A stretch of DNA of 64,000 nucleotides from Aliivibrio salmonicida LFI1238 (GTDB lineage: Bacteria; Pseudomonadota; Gammaproteobacteria; Enterobacterales; Vibrionaceae), in contig NC_011313.1 in the NCBI RefSeq assembly GCF_000196495.1, positions 1 through 64,000 of the forward strand, read 5' to 3'. The notes under the pieces were generated by a model. The model saw only the letters and a list, made by a program, of their open reading frames with translations, did not search any database and had not been told where the DNA came from. Both the position numbers and the translations under genes were made by a program. Shown here piece by piece: positions 35,194-45,785 of the stretch. Within the stretch, counting starts at the first letter, position 1; each line of letters starts with the position of its first letter.

Positions 35194-36138
35194 TTATGCG
35201 TCTTGTGATTTATTTTTGTAGATAGAGCCTACAATCGCTAAAGTGATAATACCGACAATCGTTAATAACGAGAAAGCAGTCGGGACTTCATAAGCCGTAT
35301 CAACAAGGAACATTTTAATCCCGATGAAACCAAGGATGAATGCTAATGCAGGTTGTAAATAACAGAACTTGCTTAGCATGCCTTGCAATACAAAGTATAA
35401 AGAGCGCAAACCAAGTAAAGCGAATACGTTTGCTGAGAACACTAAGAATGGTTCTTGAGTAATCGCAAAGATGGCAGGAATGGAATCTAATGCAAACATG
35501 ATATCGGTAAACATAATAACAATAACCACAAGTAACAGTGGGGTTGCTATCATTTTACCATTTACTTTGGCAATCAATTGATGGCCGTAATACTTATCAT
35601 CAAATGGGATGTGTTTTTTCAAGAAAACGACAAATTTTGATGATGAAAAATCACTTTCTGCTTCAGTATCCGTAAACCACAATTTAATACCTGTGATAAT
35701 CAAGAATACGGCGAAGATGTAGAGGATCCAATGGTATTGAGTCAATAACTCTGCGCCAACAAAGATCATGATGCCACGTAAAACAAGCGCACCGATGATA
35801 CCCCACAATAAGATCCTTGGACGGCTTTGTTCAGGCACAATAAACTGACTAAAGATCAACGCGAAGACGAATAAATTATCGACACTCAGCATTTTTTCTA
35901 ATAGATAACCAGTAATGAAGGCCATGCTTGCATCTGAAGGCGAATAAGTACTTTCTGGCGCCATTAACGGCCAGTATAGGTAAATAATTGCACAGAAAAT
36001 AAAGGCAAGAACAAACCAAAAAAATGACCATACTAATGCTTGTTTTAAGCTAGGTGTGTTTTTTCTTGTTTGAAATAGATCTAGAGCAAATAGAGCGAGA
36101 ACAACGAAACCAAATAGTTCCCAAGTTAACGGTGACAT
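35194..36138 (-). CDS. TerC-family integral membrane protein (Alx-like)
   Basis: The 314-residue protein has about nine hydrophobic helices and TerC-family marks: GYLLEKMLSVDNLFVFALIFSQF, where the intramembrane acidic residues lie, then PRILLWGIIGALVLRGIMIFVGAELL, and VVIVIMFTDIMFALDSIPAIFAIT with FALLGLRSLYFVLQG. E. coli Alx and related TerC proteins export manganese or act at the translocon with metal loading of exoenzymes. The leader upstream (36225-36352, minus strand) resembles the yybP-ykoY Mn2+ riboswitch that controls alx in E. coli, which supports a manganese role. Confidence 0.9.
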   Translation of the reverse strand: MSPLTWELFGFVVLALFALDLFQTRKNTPSLKQALVWSFFWFVLAFIFCAIIYLYWPLMAPESTYSPSDASMAFITGYLLEKMLSVDNLFVFALIFSQFIVPEQSRPRILLWGIIGALVLRGIMIFVGAELLTQYHWILYIFAVFLIITGIKLWFTDTEAESDFSSSKFVVFLKKHIPFDDKYYGHQLIAKVNGKMIATPLLLVVIVIMFTDIMFALDSIPAIFAITQEPFLVFSANVFALLGLRSLYFVLQGMLSKFCYLQPALAFILGFIGIKMFLVDTAYEVPTAFSLLTIVGIITLAIVGSIYKNKSQDA

Positions 36139-36224
36139 AGTAATTCCTTAAAATAGGTAAAAGGACTATGGCACTAAAATTGAGAGCACAGACCTTCTAC
36201 CATTAACAATAATAATTAACGTTA

Positions 36225-36352
36225 TGGTATTGGTCTTGTCAAAGTGATTGGCATTCATTGCCCACTTACAGATACCGGAAGTCGAAACTTCGGGATGACG
36301 ATATCTGAACAAGATTAAGTATTAAACCTTGTGACTACTCCCCAAGACTCGG
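36225..36352 (-). promoter_or_regulatory. yybP-ykoY-type manganese riboswitch candidate
   Basis: Read on the minus strand, the leader of the TerC gene has CTTGGGGAGTAGTC at its 5' part (complement of 36333-36346). About 100 nt later it has TTTGACAAGACCAATACC (complement of about 36226-36243). These match the two conserved internal loops of the yybP-ykoY class (GGGGAGUAG... and ...GRCAAGACC). The class senses Mn2+ and commonly precedes TerC/Alx genes. Between them an arm GTTTCGACTTCC lies in the variable region. The rest of the gap (36353-36528) is AT-rich with no further feature. Confidence 0.75.
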
Positions 36353-36528
36353 ATAGTAGTCCTACTTTCTAAATAATTCAAACAAAATATCAATGAATGA
36401 AAAATATTTAATAAAATAATGACTTATCAGTGTGAATATTGAATCTATATCACTAAATTATTGTTAATGTTTTGCTTATAAAAGCCGATAATAAGAGTGA
36501 TATCAAAAATATAGAGTAATGGTGTAGC

Positions 36529-37692
36529 ATGGATTGGATACAAGTAGCAGTCACTGGACTGGTTGTTTTATTAGTAATGGTGTGTATTAATTTCTTTTTT
36601 GCGAACAGTAAGCAAAGAAAGGTCGACGAAAGAAAAGAGAGAGAGGCGATCTCTTACCGTAGGGCGCTTTCGGAAGCTCGAGCAGCAGAAAGGCAAGAAC
36701 GAGTATATAAAGCACAAACAGGGCATATTTCGACACAGCTTTTTTTAGCCAAAGAAGCGGAAATGAATAATTTTGAAGAAGCATTGCATTGGTATGAAAT
36801 GGCTGCAAATCACGACAACGCTATTGCCATCCGTTCTGTCATCCGCTTATGTGATAGTCGTCGTGAAGATTCTGAGTTAAAAAGTAAATCTAAATTTTGG
36901 GGGCAAGTCCTGGCTGCAGAAGAAGGTGGGGCCGAAAAAAAATTAGCGTTAGGTATCGCCTTTATACAAGGTAATGGCGTTGATGCTAATATTGAAAAAG
37001 GCATTGCATTAATTGATGAAGCGGCAGAAATGGAACATATTCCTGCTCAACTATTTATTGCAGATTGGTATGTGGCAGAAGCAAACCCTCAGCCTAATGC
37101 GAAATTGGCGGCGGAATGGAATTTACGAGCAGCGATGTTAGATAATACCGAAGCTCAAATACGTATTGGTAAACAATATGCCGAAGGTAAAGGCGTTGCC
37201 GTCGATCCTAAAAAAGCGACATATTGGTTAGAACTTGCAGCAGAAAGTGGTGATCCTAAAGCGCAATATTTTGCGGGTGAAATGGGCGCAGACACGACTG
37301 AAAAAGGCAATTCTGTTGCGTATATTTGGTTTTGGTTAGCGGCTGCAAATGGCATTGAAGCGGCAGCAAGTCGACGAGATCATGTTGGACACTTAGTCGG
37401 TGTGGATGCTGTGATAGGTTTACAAGGAATGGCGAAACCTCTTCATGATAAAATGAAACGAGGAAAGTTGAGAAAGCACGCGGTTATTAAGTCTTTAGAT
37501 AAACTGTATCAAAGACAAAGTTACTTTCCTGATGAAAATGAATTTATGGTCGATGATGAGCCTAAATTGGATGCTAACGAGAAAGGTATCGTTTCAAAAC
37601 CAAGTACAACAACGGCTGAGATAGAAAAAGATAAGAAACCTGATGCTGTCAATTTTAGCCAAACAAAGATGGATGGCAGTGCTAAGTTTTAA
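36529..37692 (+). CDS. Sel1-repeat (TPR-like) protein, membrane-anchored
   Basis: A 387-residue protein with one N-terminal transmembrane helix (WIQVAVTGLVVLLVMVCINFFF), a charged coiled stretch (RKVDERKEREAISYRRALSEARAAERQER), then Sel1-like repeats between about residues 70 and 260. The clearest are MNNFEEALHWYEMAANHDNAIA, EKKLALGIAFIQGNGVDANIEKGIALIDEAAEME, and TEAQIRIGKQYAEGKGVAVDPKKATYWLELAAESGDPKAQYFAGE. Such repeats mediate protein-protein contacts. The C-terminal tail is acidic and low in complexity. No partner or pathway can be named from context; it is divergent from the TerC gene. Confidence 0.85.
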   Translation: MDWIQVAVTGLVVLLVMVCINFFFANSKQRKVDERKEREAISYRRALSEARAAERQERVYKAQTGHISTQLFLAKEAEMNNFEEALHWYEMAANHDNAIAIRSVIRLCDSRREDSELKSKSKFWGQVLAAEEGGAEKKLALGIAFIQGNGVDANIEKGIALIDEAAEMEHIPAQLFIADWYVAEANPQPNAKLAAEWNLRAAMLDNTEAQIRIGKQYAEGKGVAVDPKKATYWLELAAESGDPKAQYFAGEMGADTTEKGNSVAYIWFWLAAANGIEAAASRRDHVGHLVGVDAVIGLQGMAKPLHDKMKRGKLRKHAVIKSLDKLYQRQSYFPDENEFMVDDEPKLDANEKGIVSKPSTTTAEIEKDKKPDAVNFSQTKMDGSAKF

Positions 37693-37725
37693 TCTTTGTT
37701 GGTGTGGAAAATATGAACAGAAAAT

Positions 37726-37760
37726 ATAGAAAGGAGCGATTATTCGCTCCTTTCTATTAT
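37726..37760. terminator. Bidirectional terminator
   Basis: ATAGAAAGGAGCGA-TTAT-TCGCTCCTTTCTAT is a perfect 14-bp stem followed by a T-rich run. It lies between the converging Sel1-repeat and RND permease genes. Confidence 0.9.
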
Positions 37761-40700
37761 TTTTAACTCAGTAATCTTATGCTTACTGTCATTTCTATTG
37801 AGTCACTTTTATTCTAAATAACATACCATAGAATAGAGGTATTACGATAAGGGTGAGAATGGTGGCGAATAACAAACCAAACATAATAGTAACTGCCATA
37901 CTTTTGAAGAATGGATCTACAAGTAAAGGCGCTACACCTAAAATTGTTGTTAGTGCGCCAAGTAATACAGGCCTTGCACGACTTAATGAGGCATCAATAA
38001 TCGCATAGTAAGGCGTTTTTCCATTTTTGACTTCAAGATCGGCTTGATCAACCAAAACAATGGCATTTTTTACCATCATACCAATCAAACTTAAAAAGCC
38101 TAATATTGCCATAAATTCAAATGGTGTTTGGAACGCAACGAGCCCAACGGTAACTCCGATGATCGCTAATGGTGCCGTTAACCAAATGACCAATGGCTGA
38201 CGAAGCCCGTTAAACATAAATATGACCGCTAAAATCATCGCTGCAAACCCATAAGGTGCAGAAATTAATAAGCCTTCGTTAGCATCTTTTGACGCTTTAT
38301 ACTCACCATACCAAATAAGTTGATAGCCCGATGGTAACTCTATTGCTTCAATTTTTTCTTGTACTTGATTAAAGGCATCGGTGGTTAATACGCCAGGAGC
38401 GGGATCGGCTTGAACTAATATAGTTGGAACTCTATCAATACGACGTAGAATAGCATCTTGCCATACCACATTTGATGACTCAATTAATTGATTAATAGAG
38501 ATAAAACTATTGGCAGTATGACTGTATACTTCTGTATTTTCAATCGCACGTTGATGATCTCGTTCGACGTCTGGTGAACGTGCGACGATTGGAATAAGAT
38601 CATTTCCTTCGCGATAAACCCCAACATTTCGTCCTGATAAAGTCTGTGCGATGGCTTGGTTTATCTCTTGTGTTGTTAACCCAAACTGCTGTGCTTTTTC
38701 TGCAGAATAGCGAGGGCGTAATACTGGAATTTGTTGACGCCAATCGTCTTGAACTGCAATCAATTGCGGATCATTTAACATGATTGCTTTTGCTTGTTCT
38801 GCTAATTGACGAAGCACATGACTGTCTGGGCCTTTAAATCCGGCTTCAATTTTTTTACCGCCCCCACGACCGAGCATGAATTTCCATACTTTAATCGATG
38901 CATCTGTGTATTTATCATCGAGTTCAGTCTGTAATTCAATAAGTAATGGAGCAATGTTTTGATAATCATCAATGTCTATTAATAGTTGTCCATAACTTGG
39001 ATTTCTCGCTTCAGGTGAATAGGTCAGCATAAAGCGTAAACCACCACCACCTACGAAACTGGTTACATTAGTAATGCCTTCTTTCTGTTTAACATCTTGC
39101 TCTATCTGTTCAATTGTTTGTTCAGTGCGTTTTATGTCTGAGCCTTGTGGTAAATAGACATCAATTACAAATTGAGCACGTTGTGATTCCGGCATAAATC
39201 CGGGTGGAATGTAACGTACCCCGTAAATAGCGCTGAACAAAATAATGATTAATATACTTAAAGTGGCCCAACGATAGTTTAATACCCAAGCGAGTAGGTG
39301 GCGGTACATTTGACTAATGCGACTAATAGGGGCATTTTTGTCGAGAGGTTTTACTTTCAGAAAGTCATAACATAGCATTGGAGTGATGGTTACAGCGAAT
39401 ACCCAGCTTAATAACATTGAGTATAAAATTACCCAAAATAAAGATCCGGCGTATTCGCCCATATCAGAAGGGGATAGGCCAATGGCACTAAAAGCACAAA
39501 TACCAACGACGGTACCACCAAGTAAAGGCCATTTTGTTGCATTGACAACATCAGAAACGATCTCTTCTCGATTGTCGTCAGGGGTTGTTTGAAGTCGAAC
39601 TAGAATACCATCTGTAACTACAATGGCATTATCGACTAACATGCCAAGAGCAATGATCAATGCCCCAAGAGATATCCGTTGCATTGCAATATCTTCAATT
39701 AACATGATGCATAAGGTGCCTGCAACGGTAAGAAGCAAGACAAAGCCAATAATAACGCCAGATCGTAGCCCCATAAACATAAGTAATACGATAAATACAA
39801 TGACAACGGCAGCGATTAAGTTATCAATAAAATTGGCCACCGAAGCTCGAACAGAGTCTGATTGCATTGAGATTATATTTAAGTCAATACCTAATGGACG
39901 TTGACTTTCAAGCTCTGAAATTCGAGCTTTTACAGCGTCTCCCATATTCACTACATTGCCACCAGTGACATTGGAAATCCCAAAACCAATGGCTCGTTGT
40001 CCGTTATAGCGAACTATCATAGAGGCTGGTTCTTGATAGCCCCGGGTGACGGTTGCAATATCGCCTAAGCGAAGAACAATAGGCGCCTACGGCGCAAATC
40101 AAAAGGACTCAACCTCTTCCATTGTTGCCAATAAATCGTTTATCCTATCGCCATGCACGCATATAAACCCCTGAAACAATTATTTAATAGTCAAAATAAC
40201 TGGCTTAAATTTCTTCATAATAACAAAGCTAACCTAAGAGCGGTCGTGATTGAAAATGTCACAAAGATGCTGTCCTGTGGGACAGCGGCTTTTGGCTCTC
40301 GCGAATATCATTGTTGCAACCCTGACTGTACCCATATCAAATATATTCACCAAACCTGTAAATCTCGAGCGTGCAGTAGCTGTGGCATGAAAGCCACAGA
40401 GCGATGGATACAAAAGCAACAACATGTCTTCCCTGAATGCGAATATCAACACATCACCTTTACCCTTCCAAACACGCTATGGCCTATCTTTCGTCATAAC
40501 CGTTGGCTGTTAAATAAATTATTCAAATGTGCTGCAAACATTCTGCTGGGATGGGCAAAAGATAAAGGAATAGATGTCGGTATCTTTTGTGCTCTTCATA
40601 CTTACGGTCGAAAACTGAATTGGAATACGCACTTACATTTATCGGTCACTCGTGGGGGAATTTGTGAACGTACCGGTTTATGGAAACCCATTTACTTCCA

Positions 40701-41154
40701 AATGAAAACGACAGAGCCTTGTTGGAGAGCGGCTATCGTCAGTTTATTGGGTAAGGCTTATTATGAGCTTGATTTATCAAGCGAAGAATGCCCCTATATC
40801 CGTAATAAAACGGATTGGTCACGCTTTTTAAGCAGTCAATATAATCGTCGTTGGAAGCTTCATTTTGCTAAAAAGACAAATAATGTAAAACCGACGATGA
40901 ACTATCTTGGTCGGTATTTAAAACGGCCCCCGATTTCAGCGTCACGTTTAAGTCATTACGCCAAAGGCGGAATGATAACGTTTAATTATTTAGACCATCG
41001 AACAGGAACAACAGACAGCCTAACATTATCACCAGAAGAGATGATAAGACGGATAGTAGAGCACTATCCTGATAAACATTTCAAGATGATCCGATACTAC
41101 GGTTTTTTATCAATGCGTCGTCGTGGAGAAGCTCTGCCGTAAGCGTGCGGGGAA

Positions 41155-42642
41155 CTACACCTTGTCTTTTACATTCCAAGGTAAAAGTGAATCGATATCT
41201 GGCGATCCAACACATAAACGATCTAGACAATACCTAATATAATCGTAAGGGATTAATCCGTTTGCCTTTGCTGTTTCTACAATGCTGTAAAGCATTGCAC
41301 TTGAATCTGCACCAGCCGTTGAACCCGAAAATAACCAGTTTTTCCGGCCGATAACAAACGGTTTAACCGCTCGCTCTGCTCGATTGTTATCAATAGATAA
41401 CAATCCATCATCAATATAACGAACTAATTTATCCCATTGATTTAATGTATAGCTAATCGCCTCACCTAATTTTGTTTTAGGTGATACTCGACTAACTGCG
41501 CTATCAAGCCAATCACGGAGCTCTTTAAGTAAATCGCGGGCTTCTGTCTGCCTAGCAACATACTTGGCTTCAGGGGAAGCCTCTTTTAATAACGATTCGA
41601 TCCGGTATAGCTTTTGGATTTTACTCAATACCCAATCTGCACTCCCTGTTTTCCCTTTTACTTGAACACGTTGAGCCTCAATAAATCGTCGACGTGCGTG
41701 TGCCCAACAGCCAACTAAAATCGCTTCAGTTTGTTCATAACCTTGGTAACCATCGGTATGTAAATACCCGTTATAACCTTTTAAAAAGTTAACTGGATGG
41801 TAGCCATGCCTGCTAGATTGATAATCATAAAGTACAATTCCAGGCAAAACACCAGAGCCTGGAGAATCATAGCCAGAGCAGTAGACCCACATATAACATT
41901 TTGCTTTTTCAACATCCAACACATTTACCGTTGTTTCATCACAATGCAGAGTGGGTTGTTCAAGCAAAATACGATGTAACTCGTTATTAAGAGGGGTAAA
42001 TAGTACCGAGCATTTTATTAACCAATCCGCCATCGTTCGCCGTCCAATAATGATACCCCATTGCTGAAATAACGTTTCTTGACGATAAAGTGGAAGACTG
42101 TATTGAAATTTAGCCGTAATAATTTGAGCAAGTAAACTTGCGGTCGCAATCCCTTTAGGGATTGGTGACGCTGGCATTGGGGCTTGTTTAATGTCTACTG
42201 AAGTATTGTTTTTTTCACAATTTCGGCAAGCATATTTAGGACGAACATGTTGAATAACTTCCACTTTAGCTGGTACAAATTCCAACTTTTCACTGATGTC
42301 TTTACCCATCGCATGCATCTCTAGACCGCAACACTTACAAGTTTTATCTTTTATGTCGTGGATAATAACAGTACGCGGTAAGTCTTCAGGTAAGCGTTGG
42401 CGTTTTGGCTTTTGACGAGTGTAGGTAATCGTTTGTGTGTCATCATTTTCAATGATGATTTCTTCTTCTGTTTCATTGAATAAATCAAATTGAGTCGAGT
42501 CAGATTCACTGCTTTTACCAAAGCGCTGATGTTGAGCCAGCCGAAATTGCTCTAGAAGACGGTTATATTTATTTTCAAGCTGAAGCACAAGTGCTTTCAG
42601 CTCGTCAATGGTATCAGGAAGTGGTTTTATTTTATCAGTCAT
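41155..42642 (-). CDS. tnpC: IS66 TnpC transposase (copy C)
   Basis: An intact 495-residue DDE transposase, with the same protein sequence as that of copy E. The coiled-coil N-terminus, two CxxC zinc motifs, LHCDETTVNV, HTDGYQGYE and NRAERAVKP motifs are all present. With intact tnpA and tnpB beside it, this is a good candidate for an active element. Confidence 0.96.
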   Translation of the reverse strand: MTDKIKPLPDTIDELKALVLQLENKYNRLLEQFRLAQHQRFGKSSESDSTQFDLFNETEEEIIIENDDTQTITYTRQKPKRQRLPEDLPRTVIIHDIKDKTCKCCGLEMHAMGKDISEKLEFVPAKVEVIQHVRPKYACRNCEKNNTSVDIKQAPMPASPIPKGIATASLLAQIITAKFQYSLPLYRQETLFQQWGIIIGRRTMADWLIKCSVLFTPLNNELHRILLEQPTLHCDETTVNVLDVEKAKCYMWVYCSGYDSPGSGVLPGIVLYDYQSSRHGYHPVNFLKGYNGYLHTDGYQGYEQTEAILVGCWAHARRRFIEAQRVQVKGKTGSADWVLSKIQKLYRIESLLKEASPEAKYVARQTEARDLLKELRDWLDSAVSRVSPKTKLGEAISYTLNQWDKLVRYIDDGLLSIDNNRAERAVKPFVIGRKNWLFSGSTAGADSSAMLYSIVETAKANGLIPYDYIRYCLDRLCVGSPDIDSLLPWNVKDKV

Positions 42643-42713
42643 GTAGATGACTATATAACGATAATACAGGTAATCAATCGGTTGCCTCCTATTCTTGACT
42701 GAGAATCAACTAT

Positions 42714-43061
42714 TTAAAGGGTTGTTTGATAATGTACCGGTTGATGTCCTAAGATATCAAAACCTTGTAATAGCAGTGTCAGTTGCTGCTCTGATAATGC
42801 TAACGTATCGTTATTTATATTTCGTGGCCATTTGAAGCGGTCTTCATCTAATCGCTTGTACCATAAAGCGAATCCTGTTTTATCCCAATACAATATTTTG
42901 AGTTTATCACGAGGCTTATTGCAAAATATAAATAGAGCATCACTAAACGGTGATAGTTGCATTTCTTGCTCAACAATCACGACAAGGCCATTAATGGCCT
43001 TGCGAAAATCGACAAAATCACGATGAAGATAAATGGTGGAAACATCAGTAAATACATTCAT
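42714..43061 (-). CDS. tnpB: IS66 TnpB (copy C)
   Basis: An intact 115-residue OrfB-type accessory protein. Its ATG overlaps the tnpA stop (ATGA), implying coupled translation. It is followed, 71 bp on, by tnpC. Confidence 0.95.
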   Translation of the reverse strand: MNVFTDVSTIYLHRDFVDFRKAINGLVVIVEQEMQLSPFSDALFIFCNKPRDKLKILYWDKTGFALWYKRLDEDRFKWPRNINNDTLALSEQQLTLLLQGFDILGHQPVHYQTTL

Positions 43062-43372
43062 GATTGATACCCTTTTAATAAGAGTCCTATCCAGTGAGGT
43101 TCAGTATTAGCTGGCAATGTTAATCGCAATTTTCCGATAGAAAGTTGAATATCTGGTAATTGTGGAGTGGCGATGATAGTTGATGTTAACGCTTCTACTT
43201 TCAAGAAAGTAGAAGCGTTAATCTTTTGTTTCCATCGTGCTTTACGTGCACTAAATGTCTTTGGCAGAATATTATGGTTACGACAAAATTCAGCGGCACT
43301 AAGCTTGCTAGATTGCTGAGATTCAAATAGAGCGTGCCATTGCTCTGGTGTTCTCTTTTTATCTTTTTGCAT
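43058..43372 (-). CDS. tnpA: IS66 TnpA (copy C)
   Basis: An intact 104-residue OrfA-type helix-turn-helix accessory protein, first gene of the element. It contains the 36-nt palindrome (43189-43224) also found in copies A, D and E. Confidence 0.94.
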   Translation of the reverse strand: MQKDKKRTPEQWHALFESQQSSKLSAAEFCRNHNILPKTFSARKARWKQKINASTFLKVEALTSTIIATPQLPDIQLSIGKLRLTLPANTEPHWIGLLLKGYQS

Positions 43373-44607
43373 AATTACGTTCTCGTTAAATGAAAGATCG
43401 TAAGATACGCATAATGAATTTTATTTGTTAGGTGTAGTTCCCCGCACGCTTACGCTCTGCCTAGAGTTTATGCAGCTTTAGGTATGAAAATAGAAGCTGA
43501 GCCGAAAATGCCAGGGTATGCCGCAATGTTAAAAGGATATGTAAAAGTAGATCCGTACGAATGTATTTTATGTGAAAGTCGTCTGGTGTTTACGAATTTC
43601 CGAGTCGGAAATTCGGTCAATGATTTAGTCACCCATGCGATAGTTCAGTCAGAATTGAGGGCAGCATAATAAGGTTTGTAGGATAAGTGTATCTAAAACT
43701 CATGAAATAGGGCTAAAACAGTTATAAAATCCCCGATAATTATATTTTCGATACCTTTTAAAAAAACAGCGATGGTGAAATTGGCTTTTTTAGACGGGCC
43801 AATGCTAACTCAGCAACATTCAAATTCCTTACCTTGTACGGTATTGTTATCTCCAAGATTGATTTGTAAGTTAGCCAAATCATTAAATGTATTAATGTTA
43901 GAACTTGGAATTACAGGAATACGCATAGAGTCGGTTTCAATACTGCCTGCAACTGTCACGAGATTTTGCTTTTGTAGCACTTGATAAACTTTTTCTACGG
44001 AGACGCCAAATTTAGCCATACGTTCGCTAGATATCTCGACAAAAATGGTTTCTTGACGTTCACCGAGTGTTGCTGTTTTTGCTACTCCAGGAACGAGGAC
44101 TAACTCACGACGCAGTTCATCTACATAGTCTTGTAATTGTTTATCACTAAATCCCTCGCCAGTAACAGCAAAGAATAGTGCATATACATCTGAGAAATCA
44201 TCATTAACAATGGATGCTCCAGCCCCTGGGGGAAGTTGGCGTTGAGCATCCCCAATTTTACGACGTAATTTGTCCCAGACTTGCTGTAATGCGGCTTGGT
44301 TGTTAGCAAATTCAAGTTTGATTTCAACGGTAACTTCAGACATGCCTTGTTTTGAAACTGATTTTACCTCTTTTACTTCTTGAAGTGATTGGACTGCACC
44401 TTCAATAATATCGGTAACTTCGTCTGATACTTCTTGTGCTGTGGCACCAGAATAGGGCGTATTAATAACGGCCTGACGGATAACAAATTCGGGATCTTCA
44501 AAACGACCAAGTTTAAGGTAACTTAAATACCCACCAAAAAGGATTAATGAGATAAGTACCCAAACAGAGGTACGTTTAGCAATAGTATAACGAGCGATGT
44601 CCATATG

Positions 44608-45717
44608 TTATTCCCCGCTACGTATTACAAGTATATCGGTGTAAGGTTTTACTTCCATTCCTGAAGTCAAACTTGAAACGCCTGCAATAACGATGCGTTC
44701 TCCGGCGTATAATCCTTCATTAACTACAATTCGATTTGAGAAGAGTGCACCAGCCTTGATTGGACGTGATTGTATTTTATTTTGTTGATCAACAATCCAT
44801 ACAAATTGATCGCCTTGATTATTTGGTACCACCGCTGTGAGTGGAATGGTAACGAGTGTCGATGCTGATGATTGAGTTTTTGGATAAACGGGCACTACTT
44901 TTACAGTCATTCCGGGTAGAACATTAAATCCACGAAGATCTTCAAACGTTAGCACGACAGGGTAAGTCTGTGTGATTGGGTCTGCTTGAGTGCCATAGGT
45001 ACTTAACAAGAGAGGAAAGTTTTCATTACGGAGTGCACTAATTTGAGCTAACGCTTGTGATCCCTTTAACTCCCCAAGCATGACACGGTCTGGAATATTA
45101 ATCAGTACTTCCAATTTATTAACGTTATGCACTGTTAGCACGGGGGTGTTAGCTTGAATTTGAACATGATTATCAATCATTTTCTGCCCAATGACACCGT
45201 CAAACGGCGAAATTAATTGGGTATATTCTAATTGACGTTTTGCATCTTCTAATCGATTTTTTGCTAGATTATATCGAGTACTTAATGTATCTAGATCACT
45301 TTTTGCAATGGCTTGGCTTTTTTCGTAAATCGCTTTTCCACGAGTGTATTCAGCTTTACTGTTTGTGTACTCAAGGCGTGCTGAGGCTAACGCATTTTTT
45401 GCATCTCTTGGGTCTAGCTGAGCCAATAATTGATCTTTTTTTACCTGCTGCCCTTCTTCGACGAATATATCAATGACACGTCCATTCATTCGAAATGCAA
45501 GATCGGCCCGTTGAGCGGAACGAACCACGCCATTAAAACGTGATTTAGCATCTACACTGTGCGTAATGATTTCAATAAGTGCAGGCCTGATAACGACAGG
45601 AGGACTTGAGTTTTGAATGGTTTCATTCGTATCGCATCCAGAGAGAAAAATCGTACCTATTATAAGGTTCACTGTGAGAGTGGTTCTTTTTAACAGCATT
45701 AATGTAGATGTATTCAT
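44608..45717 (-). CDS. RND efflux periplasmic adaptor (lipoprotein)
   Basis: A 369-residue membrane-fusion protein with lipobox LSGC (Cys28). It has a barrel-sandwich segment (SRFNGVVRSAQRADLAFRMNGRVIDIFVEEGQQVKKDQLLAQLDP), a coiled hairpin (DAKNALASARLEYTNSKAEYTRGKAIYEKSQAIAKSDLDTLSTRYNLAKNRLEDAKRQLEYTQL), then SPFDGVIGQKMIDNHVQIQANTPVLTVHN and C-terminal beta domains. It is the first gene of an operon with the RND permease, three bases apart, and divergent from a TetR-type regulator that probably controls it. The permease is interrupted, so the complex is presumably inactive. Confidence 0.92.
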   Translation of the reverse strand: MNTSTLMLLKRTTLTVNLIIGTIFLSGCDTNETIQNSSPPVVIRPALIEIITHSVDAKSRFNGVVRSAQRADLAFRMNGRVIDIFVEEGQQVKKDQLLAQLDPRDAKNALASARLEYTNSKAEYTRGKAIYEKSQAIAKSDLDTLSTRYNLAKNRLEDAKRQLEYTQLISPFDGVIGQKMIDNHVQIQANTPVLTVHNVNKLEVLINIPDRVMLGELKGSQALAQISALRNENFPLLLSTYGTQADPITQTYPVVLTFEDLRGFNVLPGMTVKVVPVYPKTQSSASTLVTIPLTAVVPNNQGDQFVWIVDQQNKIQSRPIKAGALFSNRIVVNEGLYAGERIVIAGVSSLTSGMEVKPYTDILVIRSGE

Positions 45718-45785
45718 TTACTCATTCCTATGAAAAGAGTTAAAAATCGAACATGAAATGGTTACGAGTAAAAGACATGAAAGGT

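Larger units (their letters stand above)
41139..43453 (-). mobile_element. IS66-family element, copy C (intact, with target duplication)
   Basis: A 2315-bp element with perfect family ends, flanked on both sides by GCTCTGCC (41131-41138 and 43454-43461), the 8-bp duplication expected for IS66. All three genes are open. It is the only IS66 in the window with matching flanks, so it is the reference for a simple insertion. Confidence 0.97.
40153..43669 (+). pseudogene. IS91-family transposase interrupted by IS66 copy C
   Basis: The frame runs from 40153 to 41138, is broken by IS66, and resumes at 43462 to end at 43669. Joined, it is 397 codons, one longer than copy 1 because of the Trp in RHNRWLLNKL. 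The 5' part alone gives 329 residues ending GEALP and keeps the zinc-binding cysteines, the HLH motif and the YLGRYLKRPP segment. It lacks the C-terminal part GYAAMLKGYVKVDPYECILCESRL. Whether the truncated enzyme works is unknown. Confidence 0.92.
40078..43836 (+). mobile_element. IS91-family element, copy 2 (contains IS66 copy C)
   Basis: Inserted in the RND permease gene directly after the tetranucleotide GAAC (40074-40077), without target duplication. Both permease flanks are present, so this is a simple insertion. Excluding the inner IS66 and its 8-bp duplication it is 1436 bp. The start AATAGGCGCC and end CCTTACCTTG match copy 1, apart from the last base. Confidence 0.92.
37795..44604 (-). 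pseudogene. RND efflux permease interrupted by IS91 (with nested IS66)
   Basis: Two parts of one gene lie on either side of an IS91. The 5' part is 43837-44604 (256 codons; MDIARYTIAKRTSVWVLISLILFGG... to INLGDNNTV). The 3' part is 37795-40077 (VLRLGDIATVTRGYQEPASMIV... to the stop). Removing 40078-43836 rejoins NNTV to VLRLGD in frame and gives 1016 residues, normal for an RND pump. The 3' part keeps transmembrane motifs such as GALIIALGMLVDNAIVVTDG and IGMMVKNAIVLVDQ. The 5' stub would end in residues from the IS91 terminus (QGKEFECC). The gene follows its adaptor gene by three bases. A pump cannot be made in this state. Confidence 0.95.

Noticed and set aside
43772..43984. Plus-strand ORF at the IS91 right end
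   Set aside because: It is antisense to the RND permease 5' part and the IS91 end, with no coding evidence.
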